Program-made: the position numbers and the translations under genes | Part shown: piece by piece, positions 34,758 through 43,565 of the stretch | How the letters are laid out: the number at the start of each line of letters is the position of its first letter | How positions within the stretch are numbered: position 1 is the stretch's first letter | Assembly: GCF_018139625.1 (NCBI RefSeq) | Contig: NZ_JAGSOH010000055.1 | Span: 1 to 45,867, forward strand | Direction: 5' to 3' | Length of the DNA: 45,867 bases | Source of the DNA: Actinospica acidithermotolerans | GTDB taxonomy: Bacteria > Actinomycetota > Actinomycetes > Streptomycetales > Catenulisporaceae | Notes under the pieces: model-generated | Databases searched by the model: none | What the model was told of the DNA's origin: nothing | Seen by the model: only the letters and a program-made list of their open reading frames with translations

Positions 34758-36436
34758 TGGCTGAGGGATCCGCGGCTCTCGACGGCGGCGAGGCCATCCT
34801 CGCCGCCTGCCGGGACATCGGCGTCGATGTCGTGTTCTGCTCCTCGGGCTCCGAGTGGGCGCCGGTGTGGGAGGCCCTGGCACGGCAGCGCCGTGACGGG
34901 GCCCCCGGGCCGCGCTACCTGGACCTGATGCACGAGACGCTCGCCGTCGCGATGTCCACCGGCTACACCCTCGCCACCGGCCGGCCGCAGCTCGTGCTGC
35001 TGCACGCCGTGCCCGGCCTGCTGCAGGGGGCGAACGGCATCCACGGCGCGCTGCTGACCGGCGTGCCGATGGTGGTCGCCTCCGCCGAGTCCACCACGTA
35101 CGGCGAGACCGGCACGGACCCGGGCTCGCAGTGGTACCGGAACCTCTCGATCGTCGGCGGCCCGCAGGCCGTCGCGGCGCCGTTCACGAAGTGGTCCACG
35201 CAGGTGGGCGATGCCTCGACCGCCTACGGCCACGTGGTGCGCGCGGCCGAGCTGGCCCGCCGCGCGCCGGCCGGGCCGGTGTACCTCAACGTGCCGATGG
35301 AGGTGCTGCTCCAGCCGTGGAGCAGGCCCGCCGCGGCCCGTCCGGTGCCCGAGCCCGGCGCCCGGGTGAGCCCGGCCGTCGAGCTGGAGCGCGCCGCCGG
35401 GCTGCTGAAGACGGCCCGCAGGCCGGTCATCCTGACCGAGTCGGCGGGCCGGCACCCGGACGGCTTCGAGGCGCTGCTGGAGCTCGCCGAGGCCCTGGAG
35501 ATCCCGGTCGTCGAGCCGCAGTCGGCGGTCTGCGCGAACTTCCCGCGCACCCACCGGCTGCACCGCGGCGGCGACCCGGCGGCCCTGCTCGCCGAGGCCG
35601 ACCTCATCGTGCTGGTCTGCTGCCGCGCGCCGTACTACCCGCCGAGCAACCGGCCCGCGGACTCGCGGGTGCTGGTGATCGACGACGTGCCGCACCGGCC
35701 GTACGTGGACTACCAGGTCCTCGGCGCGGATCAGTACCTCGAGGGCGATGTCGCGCCGACGCTGCGCGCACTGACCGCGTCGGTGCGCGAGGCGGGGATC
35801 GACGGGGCCCTGACGGGCGAGCGCGCCGAGCGGTTCGCCGCTGCCCCGGCCGAGCGGCCGCGTCCCGAGGCGGCGGGCATCGACCCGGCCGACGTCGTGG
35901 ACTGCCTGCGCGAGCTGCTCGACCCGGACGCCGCGGTGATCGACGAGACGATCACCCACGCGCGGGTCGTGCAGGGCCGGCTGAAGGCGGACCGGCCCGG
36001 GCGGTACAGCTACGTGCAGGGCGGCCTCGGCCAGGGCATCGGCGTCGCGCTCGGCGTGAAGCTGGCCGACCCGGCCCGCGAGGTCGCGCTGACCGTGGGC
36101 GACGGGTCGTTCCTCTACAACCCGATCGTGCAGTCGCTGAGCGCGGCCAAGAGCCTGGACCTGCCGGTGCTCATCGTCGTGTTCAACAACCGGCAGTACC
36201 TGTCCATGAAGCTCAACCACCTGCGCTTCTACCCCGAGGGCACCGCGGTCGCCGAGGACGACTTCCACGGCGTCGACCTGTCCGACCAGCCCGACCTGGC
36301 CGCCCTCGCCGAGCCCTTCGGCCTGCTCGGGCTGACCCTCTCCGAACCCGACGAGCTGCGCGCCGGACTGGAGAAGGCGCTGCAGGCCGTGCGCGGCGGC
36401 ACCACCGCGATCGTGGACGTCCGCGTCAACCGCTGA
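34757..36436 (+). CDS. Thiamine-diphosphate-dependent enzyme (acetolactate synthase / benzoylformate decarboxylase type)
   Basis: A 559-residue three-domain ThDP enzyme. The activating Glu60 is in MHETLAVAM. The middle domain begins near residue 200 (ERAAGLLKTARRPVIL). The cofactor motif GDGSFLYNP...FNN lies at about residues 448-480. Members decarboxylate 2-oxo acids or join them to aldehydes. The neighbouring ALDH could oxidise the aldehyde formed by a decarboxylase. The start shares one base with the stop of the amidohydrolase gene. The substrate is not identifiable. Confidence 0.88.
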   Translation: MAEGSAALDGGEAILAACRDIGVDVVFCSSGSEWAPVWEALARQRRDGAPGPRYLDLMHETLAVAMSTGYTLATGRPQLVLLHAVPGLLQGANGIHGALLTGVPMVVASAESTTYGETGTDPGSQWYRNLSIVGGPQAVAAPFTKWSTQVGDASTAYGHVVRAAELARRAPAGPVYLNVPMEVLLQPWSRPAAARPVPEPGARVSPAVELERAAGLLKTARRPVILTESAGRHPDGFEALLELAEALEIPVVEPQSAVCANFPRTHRLHRGGDPAALLAEADLIVLVCCRAPYYPPSNRPADSRVLVIDDVPHRPYVDYQVLGADQYLEGDVAPTLRALTASVREAGIDGALTGERAERFAAAPAERPRPEAAGIDPADVVDCLRELLDPDAAVIDETITHARVVQGRLKADRPGRYSYVQGGLGQGIGVALGVKLADPAREVALTVGDGSFLYNPIVQSLSAAKSLDLPVLIVVFNNRQYLSMKLNHLRFYPEGTAVAEDDFHGVDLSDQPDLAALAEPFGLLGLTLSEPDELRAGLEKALQAVRGGTTAIVDVRVNR

Positions 36437-36458
36437 GACCTCTCTTTGGAGCCCTGAT

Positions 36459-37520
36459 ATGCCACCAGCCCGAGTGAGCGTGCCGGAGAAAAGCCTGCGC
36501 ACGCTCGTCAGCGATCTCTTCCTCTCCTACGGCCTGACCCGCGACCACGCCGAGACGCTCACCGACGTGCTCGTCTGGGCGAACCTGCGCGGGGTCGACT
36601 CGCACGGCGTCTCCCGGGTGCCGCGCTACCTCGAACTGTTCGAGAACGGCCAGGCCAACGCGCGGCCCGACGTGACCGTGGACGTGCTGCGCCCGGCCAT
36701 CGCGATCGTCGACGCGGACTCGGCCCCCGGCCCGGTCGCGCTGACCCGCGCGATGGACGAGGCCGTGAGCATGGCCCGTTCCACCGGTGCCGCGTGGGTG
36801 GCCGTGCGCGGCACCGTGCACACCGGCGCGATCGGGTACTACACCGAGCGGGCCGCGCAGTACGGCATGGCCGGGCTCGGCATCGTGGCCGGCGTGCCGA
36901 ACATGGCGTACCCCGGGAGCAACACCTCGGCCGTCGCCACCAGCCCGCTCTCGGTGGCCGTGCCCGCGGGCAAGCACCCGACCGTGACGCTGGACATGGC
37001 CACGGCGGTCATCGCCCTCGGACGGATCGCCCAGCTCAAGGCGCAGGGCAAGCCGCTGCCCGAGGGCGCGGCGGTGACCAAGGACGGCCGGCCCACCACG
37101 GACCCGGCCGAGGCCGCGATCCCGCTGCCGGTGGGCGGCGCGAAGGGCGCGGGCATGTCGCTGCTGTTCGAAATGCTCGCCGGCGGCCTGACCGCCAACC
37201 CGATCGTGCCCGCCTACCACGGCGGGACCGAGGAGGGCCGGCGGCACCGGCAGAACGCGCTGCTGATGGCGATCGACATCGCGGCCTTCACCCCGGTCGA
37301 GCAGTTCCGGAGCACGGTCGACGCGACGGTGGACGCCATCAAGGCCCTGCCGCCGTCCGACCCGGACGCGGAGATCCTGGTCCCCGGCGAGCGCGGCGCC
37401 CGCACCTTCGACGAGCGCTCCGCCGCCGGCATCCCGCTGCCCGCCAAGCTGCTGGCCTCGCTGAGCCAGGCGGCCGCGGACAAGGGCGTCGCGATCCCCG
37501 AAGAGCTGCCCTCCGTGTAA
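36459..37520 (+). CDS. Malate/L-lactate dehydrogenase-family (Ldh2) oxidoreductase
   Basis: A 353-residue NAD(P)-dependent dehydrogenase of the Ldh2/YlbC type, distinct from Rossmann-fold LDH. Signatures are GVDSHGVSRVPRYL, VRGTVHTGAIGYYTERAA and GGAKGAGMSLLFEMLAGGLT. Relatives act on malate, ureidoglycolate, sulfolactate and other 2-hydroxy acids. Last gene of the plus-strand operon; three hairpins follow it. With LhgO it makes two enzymes in one operon that can interconvert hydroxy and oxo acids. Confidence 0.88.
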   Translation: MPPARVSVPEKSLRTLVSDLFLSYGLTRDHAETLTDVLVWANLRGVDSHGVSRVPRYLELFENGQANARPDVTVDVLRPAIAIVDADSAPGPVALTRAMDEAVSMARSTGAAWVAVRGTVHTGAIGYYTERAAQYGMAGLGIVAGVPNMAYPGSNTSAVATSPLSVAVPAGKHPTVTLDMATAVIALGRIAQLKAQGKPLPEGAAVTKDGRPTTDPAEAAIPLPVGGAKGAGMSLLFEMLAGGLTANPIVPAYHGGTEEGRRHRQNALLMAIDIAAFTPVEQFRSTVDATVDAIKALPPSDPDAEILVPGERGARTFDERSAAGIPLPAKLLASLSQAAADKGVAIPEELPSV

Positions 37521-37534
37521 CCCCGCAGGAAAAG

Positions 37535-37690
37535 GGAGATCCCCGCCGACCGAGAGGTCGGCGGGGATCTCTGTCTCCCGGGACTCCTCGCTCATGCGGA
37601 AATCCCCGCCGACCTCCGTCGGCGGGGATCTTCGTCTCCCGGGACTCTCCGCTCACCAGGAAATCCCCGCCGACCACCGTCGGCGGGGAT
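37535..37690. terminator. Three tandem bidirectional hairpins
   Basis: Three near-identical stem-loops share the arm ATCCCCGCCGAC and its complement. Stem 1 is 15 bp (37537-37551 with 37556-37570, loop GAGA). Stem 2 is 12 bp (37602-37613 with 37618-37629, loop CTCC). Stem 3 is 12 bp (37663-37674 with 37679-37690, loop CACC). The spacing is 63 and 61 bases, and the spacers share TCTCCCGGGACTC. They fill most of the 185-base gap between two convergent operons and would stop transcription from both sides. Duplicated terminator units are the best reading. Confidence 0.85.
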
Positions 37691-37705
37691 CCCTGTCTCC
37701 CCCGG

Positions 37706-38737
37706 TCAGAGCTCGTTGCCCCAGAAGTAGCGGGCGGTCATCTCGACAAGCTGCAGCTTGGCGTGCTGTTCGGCCTCGGTGAAGGCGGCCGGGGCCGCGG
37801 CGAATCCGCCGTTGGTGGAGATCGCGATGTCGTCGATGTCGACGATCCTCGCGGCCTGGTCGACGCGCGCGACGAGCTCGTCCACGTCCTCGGGCTCCGT
37901 CGTGGACAGGTCCACGACGCCGAGCGAGACGACCGTGCCCGGCGCCAGTTCGGCGAGCGGGAAGCGGCCGGCCTCGTCGGCCGGGTACTCGACGTGCACG
38001 CGGGCGAAGGGGCCGCCGGCGAGCAGCGCGGCGATCGCCTCCGTGTCGTAGCCCTGGTTCACGTAGCCGGCGCCCGACGTGGTGAGGTCGAGGCCGACGC
38101 GGAAGTCCGCGGGGACGTCCAGGCCGGCGATCGCCTTCGCGTCCACGGCGCGCAGGCGCGCGAGGATGGCGTCCGGCTCCAGGCCGAGCTCCTTGGCCCG
38201 CTCCCGTCCGGCGCGGGTGACCAGGATGCCGGCGAGCGGGTTGTGCAGCTGCACGTAGGCGACGCCGTCCGCGGCCAGCGCCTCGATCTCGTCGTGCGCG
38301 ATGGCCGCGAGCGCCGCGGCGTCCGCGTCGTTCGCGCCGCTGAGCTCGGCGACGAAGCCGGGCGCGGGCAGCGCAACGAGCAGCGGGCGCTGGATCGCGC
38401 CGGCCAGGAACGCCGTCTCGTCCTGGACCAGCCGGCCGCGCGCCTTGGGCGAGCCGACCAGCGGGCGGAACTCGGGAGCCAGCAGCGGGCCGACGAGCTC
38501 GGCGACCCCGCCGCGGGCGTCGGCCTCCACGCCGAAGCCCTCGATCTGGTCGTAGTACGGCGCGAGGCTGTTGCGGCGGCGGAACTGGCCGTCGCCGATC
38601 GCCGCGAGGCCCAGCCGGCGCTGCGCGCGCACGGCGGCGCGGATCGCCTCGTCGAGTCCCTCGGCGCCGCCGCCGAGCTCCGCCGGGCGGATCAGCGTGC
38701 TGTGGTGGTCGATGTGGTACTTGAAGTCGTCAGCCAT
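37706..38737 (-). CDS. MetE-like (cobalamin-independent methionine synthase superfamily) protein without cysteine
   Basis: A 343-residue TIM-barrel protein resembling the C-terminal half of MetE: IGDGQFRRRN at the start, YVQLHNPL in the middle, and GVVDLSTTEPEDVDELVARV then ISTNGGFA at the end. True MetE enzymes bind zinc through His and two Cys; this protein contains no cysteine at all. It therefore cannot hold the usual zinc site and probably does not make methionine. Small MetE-like proteins of this type occur in catabolic clusters, where methyl transfer or a C-C cleavage is possible (inference). Its start overlaps the previous stop by 8 bases, so it is the last gene of the minus-strand operon. 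Confidence 0.8.
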   Translation of the reverse strand: MADDFKYHIDHHSTLIRPAELGGGAEGLDEAIRAAVRAQRRLGLAAIGDGQFRRRNSLAPYYDQIEGFGVEADARGGVAELVGPLLAPEFRPLVGSPKARGRLVQDETAFLAGAIQRPLLVALPAPGFVAELSGANDADAAALAAIAHDEIEALAADGVAYVQLHNPLAGILVTRAGRERAKELGLEPDAILARLRAVDAKAIAGLDVPADFRVGLDLTTSGAGYVNQGYDTEAIAALLAGGPFARVHVEYPADEAGRFPLAELAPGTVVSLGVVDLSTTEPEDVDELVARVDQAARIVDIDDIAISTNGGFAAAPAAFTEAEQHAKLQLVEMTARYFWGNEL

Positions 38738-39194
38738 TGCCGTTCGGCTCCTTCCGCGCCCCGGCCCAGGCCGGGAACTCCGTCGACCAGCCGGCCGCCT
38801 CGACGACGCCCTTGGCGATCGCCTCGTCCTCCTCCGCGCTGCCGCCCGCGATCCCGACGCCGCCGAGGATCTCGTCGCCGCGCTTGAGCGTGTAGCCGCC
38901 GAGGGTGGCGACGATCGGCTGGTGGCCCATCCGCGCCACCTGGCTGAAGAACACCGGGTCGCCGTTCGACCAGGCCTTGAGCATCGCCGTGGGCCGCTGC
39001 ATCACGGCCGCCGAGTACGCCTTCGAGATCGCGATGCTCGGCGTCATCGGCCGCGCGCCGTCCATCCGGCTGACGGCGACGACGTAGCCGCCGTAATCGA
39101 CCACTGCGACGCTCACCGCCTTGCCGAGATCGAACGCGCGCTGCTGCGCCGCCTCGATCAGCGCCTGGGCTTCCTTCAGGGTGGGTCCGCTCAT
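38730..39194 (-). CDS. GlcG/HbpS-family heme-binding-like protein
   Basis: A 154-residue protein of the GlcG/HbpS family. It shows the usual pattern: EAQALIEAAQQRAFDLGKAVSVAVVDYGGYVVAVSRMDGA, here cited only by its two ends, then SIAISKAYSA and GGVGIAGGSAEEDEAIAKG. Members occur beside glycolate or aromatic oxidation genes and some bind heme. The ATG shares one base with the stop of the upstream alpha/beta hydrolase (TGATG). Confidence 0.86.
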   Translation of the reverse strand: MSGPTLKEAQALIEAAQQRAFDLGKAVSVAVVDYGGYVVAVSRMDGARPMTPSIAISKAYSAAVMQRPTAMLKAWSNGDPVFFSQVARMGHQPIVATLGGYTLKRGDEILGGVGIAGGSAEEDEAIAKGVVEAAGWSTEFPAWAGARKEPNGNG

Positions 39195-39979
39195 CACTTC
39201 GCTCCGTAGATTTGAGTCAGGAACCGGCCGAGCGCGGCGTTGAACAGCTCGGGCGCCTCCCAGTACATCGAGTGCGGCGCGTCGGGGACGAGCTCGAGGA
39301 CCGAGCCGGCGATCCGCTTCGCCGCGGCGCGGACCGTGTCCGCGCTCAGCACCGCGTCGAGCTCGCCGGCCAGGAAGCAGATCGGGATGCCCGAGTCCAC
39401 CACCGTCTGCACGCTCGGGCCGTCGGCGTTGAGGTTGCGCAGGTCGGCCATCTTCGCCGTGTTGAACGTGCCCATCTGCCGGAACAGGAAGGTCTTCGCC
39501 GGGTCCCGCTCCCGGAAGGCGGGGGTGAGCAGCCGGTCGAGCACCGGCAGCTTCTCCGCCTCGGCGCGGTCGGCGCGCACCAGCGCGGCGAGCTCCTCGT
39601 CGGCGATCCCGCCGAGCGAGTGCGCGAGCACGACGCCGGCCGCCTTCGCCGGGTCGCGCAGCGCGGTCTTGAGCGCGGCCGCGGCGCCGATCGACTGCCC
39701 GAGCAGCACCGCCTTCCCGACGCCGGCCGCGTCGAGCACGGCCTCGATGTCGTCCGGGAAGACGCGGCTGTCGAACTCGTCCATGCCGGAGTCGGAGCGC
39801 CCGAATCCGCGCAGGTCGAGCGTGATCACCTGGTACTCGGCCGCGAGGACCGGCACCTGCTGCCACCAGGCGGCGTGGTGGCCGCCCGACCCGTGCACGA
39901 ACAGCACGGCCGGCGCGCCCTGCGGGCCGTGGACCTCGTAGTAGATCTGCGTTCCGTCAGCGGAAGTCGCGAAGGGCAT
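39194..39979 (-). CDS. Alpha/beta-fold hydrolase of the catabolic operon
   Basis: A 261-residue alpha/beta hydrolase. It has the oxyanion motif HGSGGHHAAW, DLRGFGRSD, the nucleophile Ser in LLGQSIGA, an acidic residue in LAGELDAVL and the catalytic His in APHSMYW. Members of this size in similar operons hydrolyse enol-lactones (PcaD-like) or C-C bonds of meta-cleavage products. It follows a VOC gene by 5 bases and overlaps the GlcG-like gene by one. Confidence 0.86.
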   Translation of the reverse strand: MPFATSADGTQIYYEVHGPQGAPAVLFVHGSGGHHAAWWQQVPVLAAEYQVITLDLRGFGRSDSGMDEFDSRVFPDDIEAVLDAAGVGKAVLLGQSIGAAAALKTALRDPAKAAGVVLAHSLGGIADEELAALVRADRAEAEKLPVLDRLLTPAFRERDPAKTFLFRQMGTFNTAKMADLRNLNADGPSVQTVVDSGIPICFLAGELDAVLSADTVRAAAKRIAGSVLELVPDAPHSMYWEAPELFNAALGRFLTQIYGAK

Positions 39980-39984
39980 CGCGC

Positions 39985-40383
39985 TCAGCTCTCCTTCTTG
40001 GGCGCGCCGCCGCCGGGCCGGTTGCCGTGGTAGACGAGCTCGATCATGGTGTGGTCGGGGTCGTGGATGTAGCAGAACTTGGAGTTGTTCTCCGGCCGCT
40101 CGATCGTCCGGGTGTGCCGGATGCCGAGGCCGTCGAGGTGCTCCATGAAGCCGTCCCAGTCCTCGACCTCGACGGCGAAGTGGTACGGCGACATCCGGTC
40201 CATCTCCTCGACCGGCGTGAAGTGCAGGTCGAAGTTGCCGCGCGTCATCAGCACGACCTTGGTGTTGCTCTTCGGGGTGATCGACTTGAGGCCGAACACC
40301 TCGGAGTACCACTTCTTCGTGCGCTCCGGGTCGGTCGTCGGGAAGTTCACGTGGTGTATGTACGCGGGCCGATTGCTAGTCAT
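39985..40383 (-). CDS. VOC-family (glyoxalase/dioxygenase-like) protein
   Basis: A 132-residue single-module vicinal-oxygen-chelate protein. Likely metal ligands are His in YIHHVNF, His in FDLHFTP or MSPYHFAVEVED, and the late Glu in TMIELVYH. It could be an extradiol-like dioxygenase, an isomerase or a lyase. The start overlaps the FAH gene stop by 4 bases. Confidence 0.84.
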   Translation of the reverse strand: MTSNRPAYIHHVNFPTTDPERTKKWYSEVFGLKSITPKSNTKVVLMTRGNFDLHFTPVEEMDRMSPYHFAVEVEDWDGFMEHLDGLGIRHTRTIERPENNSKFCYIHDPDHTMIELVYHGNRPGGGAPKKES

Positions 40384-41162
40384 GGTGCTGATTCCTCCGT
40401 CACGGGGTTGGCGAGGCTGCCGATGCCGGTGATCTCGATGCCGAGCGTGTGGCCCACGGGCATCTCGACCATCGCGTCGGTGCCCATCCAGATCACGTCT
40501 CCCGCGCGCAGGGTGATGTAGCGGGAGATGGCGCAGATGTAGTCGTAGGGGTCGAAGAGCATGCCGCCGGTGGGGAACTCGGCGAGTTTGTCACCGTCGA
40601 GGGTCACGGTGGTGGTCGCGCCGAGCGGGTCGGCGTCGGTCTCGATCCACGGCCCCATCGGCTTGAAGGTGTCGCTGTTCTTGGCGCGCCACAGCGTCCG
40701 GTCGGCGCGCTGCCAGGTGCGGGCGCTGACGTCGTTGCCGATCGTCCAGCCGAACACGCTGGCCTGCGCCTCGTCGCGGGAGCAGCGGCGCACGTCCCGG
40801 CCGATCACCGCGACGAGCTCGGCCTCCGCCTCGAACGGGCCGGTGCAGTCGGCGGGCTTGACGACCGCCTCGCCGTGCCCGATCAGCGCGCTCTGCGCCC
40901 GGTACCCGACCTCCGGCCGCTTCGGGATCGCCACGGACGAAACCCGCGCGGAGGCCTCCGCGTTGTGCGCCACGTAGTTGAATCCGACCGCGTAGAACGT
41001 CGGCGGGATCACCGGCGGCAGCAGCGCGGCGCCGGCGAGCGGAAGCCGCGTCGCAGAGCGCTGGTATTCACCGAACGGACTGCCGTGGACGAGGACCAGC
41101 TCCTCGTCCTCGACGATCGCGAACGCCGTGTGCCCGCCGTATCGAGTTCTCGCCCAGCGCAT
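40380..41162 (-). CDS. Fumarylacetoacetate hydrolase (FAH)-family protein
   Basis: A 260-residue FAH-fold protein with FYAVGFNYVAHNAE, the metal ligands in PFEAEAELVAVIGRD, the GWTIGNDVSAR signature and GDVIWMGTDAMVEM near the end. The family includes oxaloacetate decarboxylases, hydratases, isomerases and C-C hydrolases of meta-cleavage pathways. It shares one base with the upstream ALDH stop. Together with the VOC proteins it suggests ring cleavage and later C-C bond hydrolysis. Confidence 0.88.
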   Translation of the reverse strand: MRWARTRYGGHTAFAIVEDEELVLVHGSPFGEYQRSATRLPLAGAALLPPVIPPTFYAVGFNYVAHNAEASARVSSVAIPKRPEVGYRAQSALIGHGEAVVKPADCTGPFEAEAELVAVIGRDVRRCSRDEAQASVFGWTIGNDVSARTWQRADRTLWRAKNSDTFKPMGPWIETDADPLGATTTVTLDGDKLAEFPTGGMLFDPYDYICAISRYITLRAGDVIWMGTDAMVEMPVGHTLGIEITGIGSLANPVTEESAP

Positions 41163-42616
41163 CAGCCGAGAGCCAGCTTGTGCGAGACGCGCTTGGTCAC
41201 CAGGTAGCCGTCCAGGCCCTCGGCGCCGCCCTCGCGTCCGTGGCCGCTCTCCTTGAATCCGCCGGAGGGCGCCTGCGGCACCGAGCCGCCGGTGTGGTTG
41301 ATGGACAGGATGCCGGCCTCGAAGCCGCGGACCAGCCGGTCGGCCGTGGCCGCGCGCTCGGTGAACCCGTAGGCCGCGAGCCCGAACGGCAGCGCGTTCG
41401 CCCGCTCCATGACCTCGTCCAGATCCGAGAACTCGAGGATCGGCGCGACCGGGCCGAACGGCTCCTCGTGCAGGATCCGGGAGTCCTCGGGCACGTCCAC
41501 CAGCACCGTCGGCGGGTAGAACAGCCCCTCGCCCTCCGGGACCTGGCCGCCGGTCAGCACGCGCGCACCGCGCTTCTGGGCGTCGAGCACCAGCTCGTGC
41601 ACGCCCTCGCGCCGCCGCTCGTTGGCCATCGGGCCCATCGTCACGCCGCTCGCGAGGCCGTTCCCCACCTTCACCGCCTCGCTCGCCGCGACGAAGGCCT
41701 CGACGAACCGCTCGTAGATCGCCTCGTGCACGTAGAACCGGCTCGGCGACGTGCAGACCTGGCCGGCGTTCGCGTACTTGCCGCGCGCGCAGGCCTTCGC
41801 CGCGGCCACCGGGTCGGAGTCCGCGCAGACGATGACCGGAGCGTGGCCGCCGAGCTCCATGCCGGTCGGCTTCATCACCCCGGCCGCCATCCTCGCCAGG
41901 TGCTTGCCGACCGGGATCGAGCCGGTGAAGGCGACGAACTTCACGGTCGGCGACGGGATCAGGTGCTCGGAGACCTCCGCCGGCACGCCGAACACGAGGT
42001 TGAGCACGCCCGGCGGCAGCCCGGCCTCCTCGAAGCAGCGCGCCATCAGCACGGACGTGCCCGGCGTCTCCTCGGAGGGCTTGATGATGATCGAGCAGCC
42101 CGCGGACAGCGCCGCGGCGATCTTGCGCATCGGGCCGCCCGCCGGGAAGTTCCACGGCACGAACGCCGCGACCGGCCCCACCGGCACCCGGTGCACGCTC
42201 AGCGTCTCGCCGACCGCGCTCGGGATGATCCGGCCGTGCGCGCGCCGGGCCTCCTCGACGTTGTACTCAAGCAGCGCGGCCGCGCGGCCCGCCTCGCCGA
42301 CCGACTCGGCCAGCGGCTTGCCCTCCTCGGCCGTCATCACGCGGCCGATCTCCTGCGCGCGCGACCTGATCAGCGCGGCGGCCTTGCGCAGGATCGCGCT
42401 GCGCTGCTCGATGGGCGTGTCGCGCCACACGGCGAAGCCGCGCTCGGCGGCCGCGAGTGCGCGGTCCAGGTCCTCCGCCTCGGCCACCGGCACCCGGCCC
42501 AGCACCCGGCCGGTGGCCGGCTCCGTCACCGGCTCGCCGCGTCCGCCCGCGCCCTGCGTCCAGGCGCCGTCGATGAACAGCGCAAGCTCGGGATATTCCA
42601 CCTCGAACTCGTCCAT
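41162..42616 (-). CDS. Aldehyde dehydrogenase, semialdehyde dehydrogenase type
   Basis: A 484-residue ALDH related to succinate-semialdehyde dehydrogenases (GabD-like). Asn156 (PWNF), Glu254 (ELGGHAP) and Cys288 (GQVCTS) form the active site. The ATG at 42616 has GGGGAG 6 bases upstream; an ATG five codons earlier has no such site. It lies one base after the upstream VOC gene. The second ALDH of the island; its substrate may be a dicarboxylic semialdehyde (inference). Confidence 0.9.
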   Translation of the reverse strand: MDEFEVEYPELALFIDGAWTQGAGGRGEPVTEPATGRVLGRVPVAEAEDLDRALAAAERGFAVWRDTPIEQRSAILRKAAALIRSRAQEIGRVMTAEEGKPLAESVGEAGRAAALLEYNVEEARRAHGRIIPSAVGETLSVHRVPVGPVAAFVPWNFPAGGPMRKIAAALSAGCSIIIKPSEETPGTSVLMARCFEEAGLPPGVLNLVFGVPAEVSEHLIPSPTVKFVAFTGSIPVGKHLARMAAGVMKPTGMELGGHAPVIVCADSDPVAAAKACARGKYANAGQVCTSPSRFYVHEAIYERFVEAFVAASEAVKVGNGLASGVTMGPMANERRREGVHELVLDAQKRGARVLTGGQVPEGEGLFYPPTVLVDVPEDSRILHEEPFGPVAPILEFSDLDEVMERANALPFGLAAYGFTERAATADRLVRGFEAGILSINHTGGSVPQAPSGGFKESGHGREGGAEGLDGYLVTKRVSHKLALG

Positions 42617-42617
42617 G

Positions 42618-43499
42618 TCAGTTCTCCCCATCCCGATTGCTCTGCAGCGTCCAAAGGTGGTGCGGCGGGGTCTCGGCGTGCACCCGCGTCTCCCAGGTGT
42701 CGTCGACGCGGTCCATGTCCGCCGCGTACTCGACCCGGCCGCCGCACGGCGCGTGCACGAAGCGGAAGACGTTCGAGCCGATCGTGTGCCGGCCCAGCTT
42801 CCGCGCCTCCCGCCAGCCGTTCTCGATCATGAAGTTGGCGCCGTTGACCACGTCGTCGAACGACGCGACCTCGTACGCGGTGTGGTTGACCCCGGCCCGG
42901 TCCGGCCGGTGGCAGAGCAGCATCGTGTGCTGGTCCGCGTCGCCGGGCGCGCGCATGAACACGCCCATCGGCTCGACCACGTCGGTGGCCTTGAAGCCGA
43001 GCCGGTCCAGGTAGAAGCCGACGGCCCGCTCGCGGCCCTGCTTCGGGATGTTCAGCGCCACATGGCAGATCCGCAGCGGGCTCACCCGGCCGGGCGGGTC
43101 CAGCGGCGTGTTCAGCCGCGCCTTCGTGCCGAAGCCGTTGGTGCCCGGGTACTCGACGACGGGCTCCGTGACCTGCTGCACCGCGAAACCGAGGCCGAAG
43201 CCGGTCTCGTCGAGCGTGTGCAGGCTGCCGTCCTCGTCCACGCGCACCTCGCGGTCGCGCTCCAGTTCGGCGCGCAGCTCGTCGAGGGCTTCCGGCGAGT
43301 CCACCCCCCACACCACTTCCCGCAGCGTGGGCCCATCCTCCAGCGGAGCCGGCAGGCCGGGCTCGTCCATCGGGACCAGCCGGATCTCCTGCCCGACCCC
43401 GGTCCGGAGGCCCTGCAACCCGAAATCCTCGAAGAAGCGGGTGCACCGCGGGATGTCGTCCACCGCGTAGACGACGCGCTCGATACGCGTGATTGTCAC
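42618..43499 (-). CDS. Two-module VOC protein, extradiol-dioxygenase-like
   Basis: A 293-residue protein of two VOC modules (about residues 3-125 and 140-270). The second module has ICHVALNI, NHTAYEVASFDDV and CGGRVEYAADMD, which give the two His and one Glu of a 2-His-1-carboxylate metal site. The length fits an extradiol ring-cleavage dioxygenase. The GTG at 43499 is preferred because AGGAG lies 9 bases upstream; the GTG at 43505 is too close. First catabolic gene after lysR, 60 bases downstream of it. Confidence 0.84.
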   Translation of the reverse strand: MTITRIERVVYAVDDIPRCTRFFEDFGLQGLRTGVGQEIRLVPMDEPGLPAPLEDGPTLREVVWGVDSPEALDELRAELERDREVRVDEDGSLHTLDETGFGLGFAVQQVTEPVVEYPGTNGFGTKARLNTPLDPPGRVSPLRICHVALNIPKQGRERAVGFYLDRLGFKATDVVEPMGVFMRAPGDADQHTMLLCHRPDRAGVNHTAYEVASFDDVVNGANFMIENGWREARKLGRHTIGSNVFRFVHAPCGGRVEYAADMDRVDDTWETRVHAETPPHHLWTLQSNRDGEN

Positions 43500-43565
43500 C
43501 AGCACACGCTCCTGTCCAAGTCCGTCGTATTCGCCACTGAGGCTAGGGAGGTTCGCAGAGCGCGC

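Noticed and set aside
37535-37690. Palindromic repeats with regular spacing resembling a small CRISPR array
   Set aside because: Only three units, the repeats vary in the loop, the spacers resemble each other, and no cas gene is present. The position between convergent operons fits terminators.
36794-38887. 697-codon plus-strand open frame across the Ldh2 and MetE-like genes
   Set aside because: It is Arg-, Gly- and Pro-rich with no family motif and runs through the tandem terminators; a GC-driven shadow.
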